Shown one piece after another: positions 38,217 to 46,037 of a stretch of 64,000 bases of DNA. The stretch spans positions 5,456,001 to 5,520,000 of the forward strand of contig NZ_CP134609.1 of NCBI RefSeq assembly GCF_031844705.1. The letters run 5' to 3'. The stretch is from Streptomyces sp. ITFR-16. Lineage in GTDB: Bacteria; Actinomycetota; Actinomycetes; Streptomycetales; Streptomycetaceae. Under the pieces are notes generated by a model, which saw nothing but the letters and a program-made list of their open reading frames with translations, had not been told where the DNA came from and ran no database searches. The translations under genes and the position numbers were made by a program. Position 1 is the first letter of the stretch. The number at the start of each line of letters is the position of its first letter.

Positions 38217-39199
38217 CGACCCACCTCCTGGTGACCGGCGGTGCCGGCTTCATCGGCTCGCACTACGTCCGTACGCTGCTCGGCCCGGACGGCCCCGGCG
38301 ACCTCGCCGTCACCGTGCTCGACAAGCTCACCTACGCGGGCAACCCGGCCAACCTCGACGAGGTCCGCGACCACCCCGGGTTCTCGTTCGTCCAGGGCGA
38401 CATCTGCGACGCCGAGCTGGTCGGCCGCCTCATGGCCGGGCACGACCAGGTGGTGCACTTCGCCGCCGAGTCGCACGTGGACCGCTCCATCGACGGCGGC
38501 GCCGCCTTCGTCCGTACCAACGTCGTGGGCACCCACACCCTCGTCCACGCCGCGCGGCTGGCGGGCGTGCGGACCTTCGTGCACGTCTCGACCGACGAGG
38601 TCTACGGCTCCATCGAGGAGGGCTCCTGGACCGAGCGCGAGCCGCTCGCGCCCAACTCCCCGTACTCCGCATCCAAGGCGTCGAGCGACCTGATCGCCCT
38701 CGCGTACCACCGCACCCACGGGCTCGACGTGCGGGTGACCCGCTGCTCCAACAACTACGGCCACCACCACTTCCCCGAGAAGGTCATCCCCCTCTTCGTC
38801 ACCCAGCTGCTGGACGGCCTGCCGGTCCCGCTGTACGGGGACGGGGGCCATGTGCGCGACTGGCTGCACATCGACGACCACGTCCAGGGCATCGAACTCG
38901 TGCGCACCAAGGGCGCCGCGGGCGAGGTCTACAACATCGGCGGCGGCACCGAGCTCTCCAACAAGGAGCTGACCGGACTGCTCCTGGAGGCCTGCGGCGC
39001 CGACTGGGACACCGATGTCCGCCATGTCGAGGACCGCAAGGGCCACGACCGGCGCTACTCCGTCGACTGCGCCAAGATCCGCGATGAGCTGGGCTACGAG
39101 CCCCGCAAGGACTTCCGCACCGGGCTCGCCGAGACCGTGCGCTGGTACCGCGACAACCGCGCCTGGTGGGAGCCGCTGAAGGCGAGGGCAGCCCTGTGA
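38213..39199 (+). CDS. rfbB: dTDP-glucose 4,6-dehydratase
   Basis: Second step of dTDP-rhamnose synthesis: an NAD-dependent oxidation, dehydration and reduction to the 4-keto-6-deoxy sugar. The 328 residues contain LLVTGGAGFIGSHYVR, FAAESHVDRSI, the catalytic STDEVYGS and the YSASKASSD Tyr-Lys pair, plus CSNNYGHHHFPEKVIPLF. The ATG overlaps the rfbA stop by 4 bases and the stop overlaps rfbD by 4 bases (GTGA), so all three are translationally coupled. Confidence 0.96.
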   Translation: MTTHLLVTGGAGFIGSHYVRTLLGPDGPGDLAVTVLDKLTYAGNPANLDEVRDHPGFSFVQGDICDAELVGRLMAGHDQVVHFAAESHVDRSIDGGAAFVRTNVVGTHTLVHAARLAGVRTFVHVSTDEVYGSIEEGSWTEREPLAPNSPYSASKASSDLIALAYHRTHGLDVRVTRCSNNYGHHHFPEKVIPLFVTQLLDGLPVPLYGDGGHVRDWLHIDDHVQGIELVRTKGAAGEVYNIGGGTELSNKELTGLLLEACGADWDTDVRHVEDRKGHDRRYSVDCAKIRDELGYEPRKDFRTGLAETVRWYRDNRAWWEPLKARAAL

Positions 39200-40080
39200 A
39201 CCCGGTCTGGCTGGTCACCGGCGCCGCCGGGATGCTGGGGCAGGACCTGCTCGCCGCCCTCGCCCGTGAGGACGTCACCGTCGTCGGCGCGGGCCGCACG
39301 GCCCTGGACATCGCCGACCCGGACCGGGTCCACGAGGTCTTCGCCGCGCACCGGCCCGCCGTCGTCGTCAACTGCGCGGCCTGGACCGCCGTCGACGAGG
39401 CCGAGAGCCGCGAGGACGAGGCCCTGCGGGTCAACGGCACCGGCCCCGCCGTCCTGGCCGCCGCCTGCCGCGAGCACGGCAGCGTGCTGCTCCATGTCTC
39501 CACCGACTACGTGTTCGCCGGGGACGGCGGGCGCCCGTACGCCGAGAACGACCCCACCGGCCCGCGCAGCGCGTACGGACGCACCAAGCTGGCGGGCGAG
39601 CGCGCCGTGCTGGAGACCCTTCCCGGCACCGGCTACGTGGTGCGCACCGCCTGGCTCTACGGCGCGGGCGGCGCCAACTTCGTCCGCACGATGATCAGGC
39701 TCGAAGGCGTCAAGGACACCCTCGACGTGGTGGACGACCAGCGCGGCCAGCCCACCTGGACCGTCGACCTGGCCGCCCGGCTGGTGCGGCTGGGCCGCGC
39801 CGCGCTCGACGGCAGCGCACCGGCGGGCGTCTACCACGGCACCAGCGGCGGCGAGACGACCTGGTTCGGCTTCACCCGGGAGATCTTCCGGCTGCTCGGC
39901 GCCGACCCGGACCGCGTGCGCCCCACCACCAGCGGCGCGTACCCCAGGCCCGCGCCCCGGCCCGCGTTCAGCGTGCTGGCGCACGACCGGTTCGCGGCGG
40001 CCGGGATCGAGCCCATCCGGGACTGGCGCACGGCCCTGGGCGAGGCGTTCCCCGCGCTGCTCGCCGCGGAACGCCCCTGA
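39196..40080 (+). CDS. rfbD: dTDP-4-dehydrorhamnose reductase
   Basis: Last step of dTDP-L-rhamnose synthesis, NAD(P)H reduction of the 4-keto group. The 294-residue Rossmann protein has WLVTGAAGMLGQDL at the start, the STDYVFAGDG strand, the catalytic YGRTKLAGE and RTAWLYGAGGANFVRTM. The GTG start overlaps the rfbB stop as GTGA. It ends one base from the stop codon of rfbC on the other strand. Confidence 0.95.
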   Translation: MNPVWLVTGAAGMLGQDLLAALAREDVTVVGAGRTALDIADPDRVHEVFAAHRPAVVVNCAAWTAVDEAESREDEALRVNGTGPAVLAAACREHGSVLLHVSTDYVFAGDGGRPYAENDPTGPRSAYGRTKLAGERAVLETLPGTGYVVRTAWLYGAGGANFVRTMIRLEGVKDTLDVVDDQRGQPTWTVDLAARLVRLGRAALDGSAPAGVYHGTSGGETTWFGFTREIFRLLGADPDRVRPTTSGAYPRPAPRPAFSVLAHDRFAAAGIEPIRDWRTALGEAFPALLAAERP

Positions 40081-40081
40081 A

Positions 40082-40738
40082 TCAGCGCCCGGCCGGGCTG
40101 AGCGGCTGGTCCTCCGTCCGCCCGCCGGGCACCGGTGCGCCGGCCGCCGCCCGCAGCCGCGCGTAGTACGCCTCGCACGCCTCGTACGACGGCAGCAGCC
40201 CCTGCTCCTCGGCCGCGGCCAGCGACGGGGCCGAGGCATCCTTCGCGGACAGCAGCGGCGCGATGTCCGAGGGCCACGCGATCCCCAGTTCCGCGTCGAG
40301 CGGATCGACGCCGTGCTCACGCCCGGGCGCGTAACCCTCCGAGCAGAGGTACAGCACGCGCGCGTCGTCCGTCAGCGCCATGAAGGCGTGCCCGAGCCCC
40401 TCCGCGAGGTACAGCGCCCGGTGATCGGTGTCGTCCAGCCGCACGGCCTCCCACCGCTTGTACGTGGGGGAGCCGGTCCGGACGTCCACGACGACATCCA
40501 GCACCGCGCCGCTCACGCACTTCACGTACTTCGCCTGGCCCGGCGGGACGTCGGCGAAGTGGATCCCGCGCAGCGTGCCCCGCCGGGAGGTGGAGAAGTT
40601 GGCCTGCGCGAGTCCCAGCGCATGCCCCGCCGCCGCGCCGAGATCCGCCGCCCTGAACCACTCGTGGAAACTGCCGCGGCCGTCCGGGATGACCTCGGGC
40701 TCGTGCACCCAGGCCCCTGGAATGGAGAGCCGGCGCAT
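40082..40738 (-). CDS. rfbC: dTDP-4-dehydrorhamnose 3,5-epimerase
   Basis: Third step of dTDP-rhamnose synthesis. The 218-residue cupin has the family segments FHEWFR, LAQANFSTSRRGTLRGIHF with the catalytic His, the DVVVDVRTGSPTY strand and LYLAEGLGHAFMAL. It is transcribed against rfbA-rfbB-rfbD, with stop codons one base apart, rather than within the operon. The ATG has AAGGAC 8 bases upstream. The C-terminal 35 residues are longer and more Ala-rich than usual. It diverges from proB. Confidence 0.95.
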   Translation of the reverse strand: MRRLSIPGAWVHEPEVIPDGRGSFHEWFRAADLGAAAGHALGLAQANFSTSRRGTLRGIHFADVPPGQAKYVKCVSGAVLDVVVDVRTGSPTYKRWEAVRLDDTDHRALYLAEGLGHAFMALTDDARVLYLCSEGYAPGREHGVDPLDAELGIAWPSDIAPLLSAKDASAPSLAAAEEQGLLPSYEACEAYYARLRAAAGAPVPGGRTEDQPLSPAGR

Positions 40739-40908
40739 GCGATCACGTCCTTGTCCTCAGAGTTCCCCCGCCGGGGGTGTCCGGCCGGGGTGCCGATGAC
40801 TGCTGCAACGAGCCGGGGGCGGGTGCGGATACGCATACGTAGTGGTGCGGACCGGACGAACCGGGTCCAGAGGGCGGAACGCGCGGGCGCCGGATCCCCA
40901 ACCTCACG

Positions 40909-40914
40909 TAGATT
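40909..40914 (+). promoter_or_regulatory. -10 element of proB
   Basis: TAGATT at 40909-40914 predicts a start near 40921 and a short leader containing GAGGAC and GGGGG before the proB start. Confidence 0.5.
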
Positions 40915-40945
40915 GCGGATTCCGATCGAGGACGAACCACGGGGG

Positions 40946-42079
40946 ATGCGCGTGTCAGGGGCAAGGCAGGGCGTCACGGAAGCCCGCAGGATCGTGGTCA
41001 AGGTCGGTTCCTCCTCCCTCACCACGGCCGTCGGCGGCCTCGACGCCGACCGGGTCGACGCACTCGTCGACGTGCTCGCCAAGGTGCGCGGCGGCGGTGA
41101 GCGCGAGGTCGTCCTCGTCTCCAGCGGCGCCATCGCGGCCGGACTCGCCCCGCTCGGACTGCACCGCAGACCCAAGGACCTGGCCAGGCAGCAGGCCGCC
41201 GCCAGCGTCGGCCAGGGACTGCTGGTCGCCCGCTACACCGCCTCGTTCGCCCGCTACGGCGTCCGCGTCGGCCAGGTGCTGCTCACCAGCAACGACACCA
41301 GCCGCCGCGCCCACTACCGCAACGCCTACCGCACCCTGGACCAGCTCCTGGACATGGGCGCGCTGCCCGTCGTCAACGAGAACGACACCGTCGCCACCGA
41401 CGAGATCCGCTTCGGCGACAACGACCGCCTCGCCGCGCTCGTCGCCCACCTCGTCCGCGCCGACCTGCTGATCCTCCTCTCGGACGTGGACGGCCTCTAC
41501 GACGGCGACCCGAGCATCCCGGGCACCACCCGCATCGCGGAGGTCAGGGGACCCGCCGATCTGGCCGGGGTCAGCATCGGCAGCGCCGGCAAGGCGGGCG
41601 TCGGGACCGGCGGCATGGTCACCAAGGTCGAGGCCGCCCGCATCGCCACGGCCGCCGGCGTCCCCGTCGTCCTCACCTCCGCCAGCCGCGCCGCCGACGC
41701 GCTGGCGGGCCGCGACACCGGTACGTACTTCCACCGCACCGGCCGCCGCTCCGCCGACCGGCTGCTCTGGCTCGCCCACGCCTCCACCCCGCAGGGTTCG
41801 CTGACCCTGGACGACGGGGCCGTGCGGGCGGTCGTCGAGCGCCACAGCTCGCTGCTGCCGGCTGGGATCGCCTCGGTCGAGGGCGACTTCACCGCGGGCG
41901 ACCCGGTGGAACTGCGCGATCTGCGGGGGCGGCCGGTGGCACGCGGGCTCGTCAACTTCGACGCCAAGGAGATCCCGCAGCTGCTGGGCCGGTCCACCCG
42001 CGACCTGGCGCGCGAACTCGGCCCCGCCTACGAGCGCGAGGTCGTACACAGGGACGATCTCGTCGTCCTGCACGGCTGA
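40946..42079 (+). CDS. proB: glutamate 5-kinase
   Basis: Phosphorylates glutamate, the first step of proline synthesis. The 377 residues comprise an amino-acid kinase domain (about 15-265) with IVVKVGSSSLT, LVSSGAIAAG, NENDTVATDEIRFGDND and GTGGMVTKVEAA, followed by a C-terminal PUA domain (about 285-365). I give ATG 40946; GTG 40952, 5 bases after GGGGGA, is an equally good start. A hypothetical gene and proA follow on the same strand after gaps of about 140 and 80 bases, and proA appears to have its own promoter. Confidence 0.95.
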   Translation: MRVSGARQGVTEARRIVVKVGSSSLTTAVGGLDADRVDALVDVLAKVRGGGEREVVLVSSGAIAAGLAPLGLHRRPKDLARQQAAASVGQGLLVARYTASFARYGVRVGQVLLTSNDTSRRAHYRNAYRTLDQLLDMGALPVVNENDTVATDEIRFGDNDRLAALVAHLVRADLLILLSDVDGLYDGDPSIPGTTRIAEVRGPADLAGVSIGSAGKAGVGTGGMVTKVEAARIATAAGVPVVLTSASRAADALAGRDTGTYFHRTGRRSADRLLWLAHASTPQGSLTLDDGAVRAVVERHSSLLPAGIASVEGDFTAGDPVELRDLRGRPVARGLVNFDAKEIPQLLGRSTRDLARELGPAYEREVVHRDDLVVLHG

Positions 42080-42221
42080 CACACCCCCTGAAACGGCTGA
42101 AAGTCCGGCCATCGGGCAAAGACCTTCCCGAAAACCGCCCCATGCCGGGCCGAGGACTGGTCCACTTTGTAGCAGGGACACTGCGGGGTACAGCACAGCA
42201 ACACATCACAGGAGGCCGCCG

Positions 42222-42719
42222 GTGAGACGAGCGCGCCCGGGGGCGCCGCCCCGAGGAACGGGTGGCCGCACCCTGACCAGCGTCGGAGCGGGGGCGGACT
42301 TCGACGGGAGCAGGCCGGCGGACCGAAGGGACGAGTGCACCACCCGCACGGAACCGGCGGCCGGCCAGGACCACACCCAGTCCAAGCTGTGGCACATCAC
42401 GCTCTGCGTCTCCGGTGCCGAGATCCCGCTCAAGGAGGTCAGACGCGGCCTCGAACAGCTCGCGCACGACCATCCCTTCCTGCTGACCAGCCGCTACGCC
42501 AACGACCACGCGGAGATCCGCTACTGGGAAGAGGCCCGTGACCTGCACGACGCGGCGGCGGTCGCCCTGCGGCTGTGGGGCGAGCACCGCTCCAGCGCCG
42601 GCCTGCCGCCCTGGGTGATCGTCGGCCTGGAGGTCATCGACCGCGAGACGTACCACCAGCGCATCGCCGAGGGGTACGGTCCGCCCCCGGCCGCCCCGGT
42701 CGGGGTGCACCCGTACTGA
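42222..42719 (+). CDS. conserved hypothetical protein between proB and proA
   Basis: A 165-residue soluble protein with no recognised domain. The first 50 residues are Gly/Arg/Thr-rich and probably disordered. The remainder (LWHITLCVSGAEIPLKEVRRGLEQLAHDHPFLLTSRYANDHAEIRYWEEARDLHDAAAVALRLW...) looks like a compact alpha/beta fold. The GTG start has AGGAGG 6 bases upstream, among the strongest ribosome sites here. Position between the two proline genes suggests co-occurrence rather than function. A histidine-rich middle (LAHDHPF, NDHAE) is worth noting but is not a known metal motif. Confidence 0.85.
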   Translation: MRRARPGAPPRGTGGRTLTSVGAGADFDGSRPADRRDECTTRTEPAAGQDHTQSKLWHITLCVSGAEIPLKEVRRGLEQLAHDHPFLLTSRYANDHAEIRYWEEARDLHDAAAVALRLWGEHRSSAGLPPWVIVGLEVIDRETYHQRIAEGYGPPPAAPVGVHPY

Positions 42720-42787
42720 CCTGCGGCCGTTACGGGACGGCTGTCTCGCATCACGGGATACGTGACGGATGCCCGCAGTGTGCGCAC

Positions 42788-42799
42788 TACTCTGCGGGC
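42788..42799 (+). promoter_or_regulatory. -10 element of proA, likely leaderless
   Basis: TACTCT at 42788-42793 ends 6 bases before the proA ATG, with no ribosome site between. Confidence 0.65.
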
Positions 42800-44083
42800 A
42801 TGACCACGCTTTCGCCGTACGACAACATGTCCCCGGTGGCCCAGGCCGCCTACCGGGCCCGCTCCGCAGCCGCCGACATCGCGCCACTTCCGCGCGCGGC
42901 GAAGGACGACGCGCTGCTGGCGATCGCGGACGCGCTCGAAGTACGGACGAGTGACATCCTCGCGGCCAACGCCGAGGACGTGGCACGCGCCCGCGAGGCC
43001 GGGACCAGCGAGTCCGTCGTCGACCGGCTGACCCTCACCCCGGAGCGCATCCGCGCCATCGCCGCCGACGTGCGGGACGTCGCCGCGCTGCCCGACCCGG
43101 TCGGCGAGGTCGTGCGCGGCTCGACCCTGCCCAACGGCATCGACCTGCGCCAGGTCCGGGTGCCGCTCGGCGTGGTCGGGATCATCTACGAGGCACGCCC
43201 CAACGTCACGGTGGACGCCGCGGCCCTCTGCCTGAAGTCGGGCAACGCCGTCCTGCTGCGCGGCTCGTCGTCGGCGTTCGCCTCCAACACCGCGCTGGTG
43301 CGGGTGCTGCGCGACGCGGTCGGCGGCTCCGGCCTGCCGGCCGACGCGGTGCAGCTGGTGCCGGGCGAGAACCGCGACTCGGTACGCGAGCTGATGCGGG
43401 CCCGCGGCCTGGTGGACGTCCTCATCCCGCGCGGCGGCGCCTCGCTGATCCGCACGGTCGTCGAGGAGTCCACCGTCCCGGTCATCGAGACCGGCACCGG
43501 CAACTGCCATGTGTACGTGGACGCGCGGACCGACCTCGACATGGCCGTCTCCATCCTGGTCAACTCCAAGGCCCAGCGCCCCAGCGTCTGCAACGCCGCC
43601 GAGACCCTGCTGGTCCACAAGGACATCGCCGACGCCTTCCTGCCCCGCGCCCTGGACGCCCTGGCCGAGGCCGGCGTGACCGTGCACGGCGACGAGCGGG
43701 TGCTGGAGTACGCGGAGGGGTCCAAGGCCACCGTGGTGGCGGCGACGCCGGAGGACTGGGAGACCGAGTACCTCTCGTACGACATCGCGGCGGCGGTCGT
43801 GGAGTCGCTGGACGCGGCCGTGGCGCACATCCGGCTCTGGTCGTCCGGCCACACCGAGGCGATCGTGACCACCTCGCAGGCGGCGGCCCGCCGGTTCACC
43901 CAGTTGGTGGATTCCACGACGGTGGCCGTCAACGCCTCCACGCGGTTCACCGACGGCGGTCAGTTCGGATTCGGCGCCGAGATCGGTATCTCCACGCAGA
44001 AGCTGCACGCCAGGGGCCCCATGGGGCTGCCGGAGCTGACGTCGACGAAGTACATCGTGACCGGGGACGGCCATGTGAGGTGA
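42800..44083 (+). CDS. proA: glutamate-5-semialdehyde dehydrogenase
   Basis: Reduces glutamyl-5-phosphate to the semialdehyde with NADPH, the second step of proline synthesis. The 427 residues have the ALDH-type fold with GVVGIIYEARPNVTVDAAALCLKSGNA, the catalytic cysteine in RPSVCNAAETLL, and the C-terminal GAEIGISTQKLHARGPMGL. The ATG lies 6 bases after a -10 box, so translation is probably leaderless and independent of proB. It is followed by two unrelated membrane-protein genes. Confidence 0.96.
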   Translation: MTTLSPYDNMSPVAQAAYRARSAAADIAPLPRAAKDDALLAIADALEVRTSDILAANAEDVARAREAGTSESVVDRLTLTPERIRAIAADVRDVAALPDPVGEVVRGSTLPNGIDLRQVRVPLGVVGIIYEARPNVTVDAAALCLKSGNAVLLRGSSSAFASNTALVRVLRDAVGGSGLPADAVQLVPGENRDSVRELMRARGLVDVLIPRGGASLIRTVVEESTVPVIETGTGNCHVYVDARTDLDMAVSILVNSKAQRPSVCNAAETLLVHKDIADAFLPRALDALAEAGVTVHGDERVLEYAEGSKATVVAATPEDWETEYLSYDIAAAVVESLDAAVAHIRLWSSGHTEAIVTTSQAAARRFTQLVDSTTVAVNASTRFTDGGQFGFGAEIGISTQKLHARGPMGLPELTSTKYIVTGDGHVR

Positions 44084-44137
44084 CCCCCCGGATGCGCCGG
44101 ATGTGCCGTCTCCCTGCCGAAAACGACGCGCCGGGGC

Positions 44138-44149
44138 TAGGCTGAAGCC
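44138..44149 (+). promoter_or_regulatory. -10 element, likely leaderless
   Basis: TAGGCT at 44138-44143 ends 6 bases before the GTG of the following membrane-protein gene. Confidence 0.62.
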
Positions 44150-44737
44150 GTGCCGGACGACGTGGGGGGCAGGCCGTTCCCGAACGGCTGGGAGCCCGAC
44201 GACGACCGCGGGGGCGCGGACGAGGACTTCGCCTCCGTGGTGTTCGACGAGGACTTCGTGCGGGCCGCCGAGGTCCATGAACCCACCGCCGTCGAGCGCC
44301 TGTTGGCCGCCGCAGAGGCACGCGCCGAGGCCGACGCCTTCCGGGCCGGGGCCGGCGGCGGCCCCCTGGACGACGACTTCTACGACGACTACGGGCCGGG
44401 CGGCGCCTACGGCCGCAGGAGCGCCTACGGCGACGGCCCGGACGGCGGCGGCTGTGACAGCGGCCCCTACGGGCGGCACGGCGGCTCCCTGCGCCCCTAC
44501 CGGGGTGCGGCCCGCTGGCACCGGCCGGTCGCCTGGCTGCTGGCCGTCCTGATGGGCGTCGGCATGGTCGCCCTGGCCTTCAGCGCCGTCTACCGCAACA
44601 CCTCGGGCGACCGGCAGGACCAGGTCCCGCCGCCGGCCACCAGCGGTGTGGACAGTGCCCCCGGGCCCACCGCCGCCCCGTCCGCCGCGCAGAGCTACTC
44701 CCGCCCGATGGTCTCCGCGGTCCCGCGCACGCCCTGA
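44150..44737 (+). CDS. single-pass membrane protein with conserved FDExFVRAA motif
   Basis: A 195-residue protein of unknown function. It has an acidic cytoplasmic N-terminus containing DEDFASVVFDEDFVRAAEVHEPTAVERL, a Gly/Asp/Tyr-rich linker, one membrane span at about 127-147 (VAWLLAVLMGVGMVALAFSAVY), and a short external Pro/Ser tail. The N-terminal motif is shared with the next gene (EDEYRSLVFDESFVRAARLQEFSAQERM), so the two are paralogues in that part. The GTG start is set by the -10 box 6 bases upstream. A perfect 16-bp hairpin follows. Confidence 0.82.
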   Translation: MPDDVGGRPFPNGWEPDDDRGGADEDFASVVFDEDFVRAAEVHEPTAVERLLAAAEARAEADAFRAGAGGGPLDDDFYDDYGPGGAYGRRSAYGDGPDGGGCDSGPYGRHGGSLRPYRGAARWHRPVAWLLAVLMGVGMVALAFSAVYRNTSGDRQDQVPPPATSGVDSAPGPTAAPSAAQSYSRPMVSAVPRTP

Positions 44738-44787
44738 CGGCGCAACCCGTGCGGAACTCCCCGGTGGTTGCCTTCCGCCACCGCGTT

Positions 44788-44793
44788 TACCTT
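44788..44793 (+). promoter_or_regulatory. candidate -10 upstream of the second FDExFVRAA gene
   Basis: TACCTT within GTTTACCTT. The same nonamer precedes the gene at 60991. It would give a leader of about 120 bases that includes a start-stop element and a hairpin. Confidence 0.4.
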
Positions 44794-44831
44794 CGTCTCA
44801 ATCGACCGAACCTGAAGGTATGAAGATGTGA

Positions 44832-44872
44832 CCCCTCGTCCGTTCGAACCATGTGCTCGAACGGACGAGGGG
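44832..44872 (+). terminator. 16-bp hairpin between paralogous genes (terminator or attenuator)
   Basis: CCCCTCGTCCGTTCGA and its exact complement around a 9-base loop. It begins right after an ATGAAGATGTGA sequence preceded by GAAGG. If the promoter of the downstream gene is at 44788, the hairpin lies in its leader. Confidence 0.7.
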
Positions 44873-44918
44873 GCTTCTCACCTGTCCGCCGGTCGGTGGC
44901 GTGGAGTCGGGAGAAGTC

Positions 44919-46037
44919 ATGGCACACCGCGGAGACACACCGGACGGACCGTCGGACAACGGCGCGAGCGGCAGCGAGGACGAGTACCGCTCGCTCGTCT
45001 TCGACGAGTCCTTCGTCCGTGCCGCGCGGTTGCAGGAGTTCTCCGCCCAGGAACGCATGGGCGAACACGCCCGTGCCGTCCGCAGCCTGCCGGGACGGAG
45101 CTTCCGCACCGGCTCCCGGGCCGCACTCGTCCTGGCACTCCTGATCGCCCTGGCTTTCGGCACGGCCGTCTTCATGGGCTTCCGCCACCCCTACCAGAGC
45201 CCCGTCGGCCGCCGGGCCGAGCCGCTGCGGATGACCGTCGTCCCCCTGGCCCCGCGCGGCGCCGTCCCGGGCGGCACCCCGGCCGAGCTCTTCCGAGGCA
45301 GCCCCGCCGCCCCGTACCCCAAGGGCGCGGAAGGCATCAACTTCCCCGTCACCCGGCGGACGGCCAACTTCTCCGATAGCCAGGTCGTCACCGCCCTGAC
45401 CACCGTCAAGGACTATCTGGTGGCCTCCTCGCTCGACCCCGACGTGCTCACCGGGAACGCCGTGCGGCCGGTGGAGGGACTGCTCGACCCGGACCAGATG
45501 GACCAGTTCGACCGGAGCATGAACGAGCCGTACAACGACGGGCAGCACGCCGCGACCGGCTGGCTGGTGCGCTTCGACCCGGCCGAGGTCACCCCCGACC
45601 CCGAGATCCGCGTCCGGGGCACCCTGCGCTACGCCGAGGTGGGCGCAGACGCCCTGGAGGTCGTCTCGGACCACACCTTCACCTACGCGCTCCGCCCGGC
45701 CGTCTCCGGCCCCCAGCAGTCCGGCGGGGCCTCGCTGTTCACCGTCAGGCGGGAGATGCGCTTCCGGTTCGACCGGGAGGATCTGCGGCTGCGCCGCCTG
45801 GAGGTGCAGACCAGCTACCTCCAGGCCGGACCGCAGTCCTGCTCGGACGACACCACCGGCGCGCTGCGGCCGCTGCTCGCGGGGGAGCGGGCCGTCTCCC
45901 GGGGCCCCGCGGGCACCGACCCGTACGCGACGGGCCGGCCCACCGCGGCGCTGTGCGGGACGCTGGACGTCAGCTCCCTGCCGTCCCGGGCTCCTGCGGC
46001 CCCTCCTCCGTCCCCGGCGAGTCCTGGGAGCCCGTAG
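44919..46037 (+). CDS. membrane protein with FDExFVRAA motif and external domain
   Basis: A 372-residue bitopic protein. The cytoplasmic part (1-65) carries EDEYRSLVFDESFVRAARLQEFSAQERM, paralogous to the preceding gene. A span follows at about 66-88, then a secreted domain of about 250 residues and a Pro/Ala-rich end. The external domain has two cysteines (QSCSDD and ALCGTL) and an alpha/beta pattern but no motif I can name. ATG 44919 has GGGAGAAG 3-9 bases upstream. Its last 68 bases overlap, tail to tail, the end of the protease gene on the other strand. Confidence 0.85.
   Translation: MAHRGDTPDGPSDNGASGSEDEYRSLVFDESFVRAARLQEFSAQERMGEHARAVRSLPGRSFRTGSRAALVLALLIALAFGTAVFMGFRHPYQSPVGRRAEPLRMTVVPLAPRGAVPGGTPAELFRGSPAAPYPKGAEGINFPVTRRTANFSDSQVVTALTTVKDYLVASSLDPDVLTGNAVRPVEGLLDPDQMDQFDRSMNEPYNDGQHAATGWLVRFDPAEVTPDPEIRVRGTLRYAEVGADALEVVSDHTFTYALRPAVSGPQQSGGASLFTVRREMRFRFDREDLRLRRLEVQTSYLQAGPQSCSDDTTGALRPLLAGERAVSRGPAGTDPYATGRPTAALCGTLDVSSLPSRAPAAPPPSPASPGSP

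Noticed and set aside
26010..40738. Secondary-metabolite cluster because of dTDP-sugar genes
   Set aside because: Only the general rhamnose genes are present. No polyketide, peptide synthetase, aminotransferase or dedicated tailoring genes are seen; wall-polymer transferases explain the set better.
40313..40945. Upstream extension of the proB frame
   Set aside because: It runs opposite rfbC and through the divergent promoter region; the kinase fold starts about 15 residues after ATG 40946.
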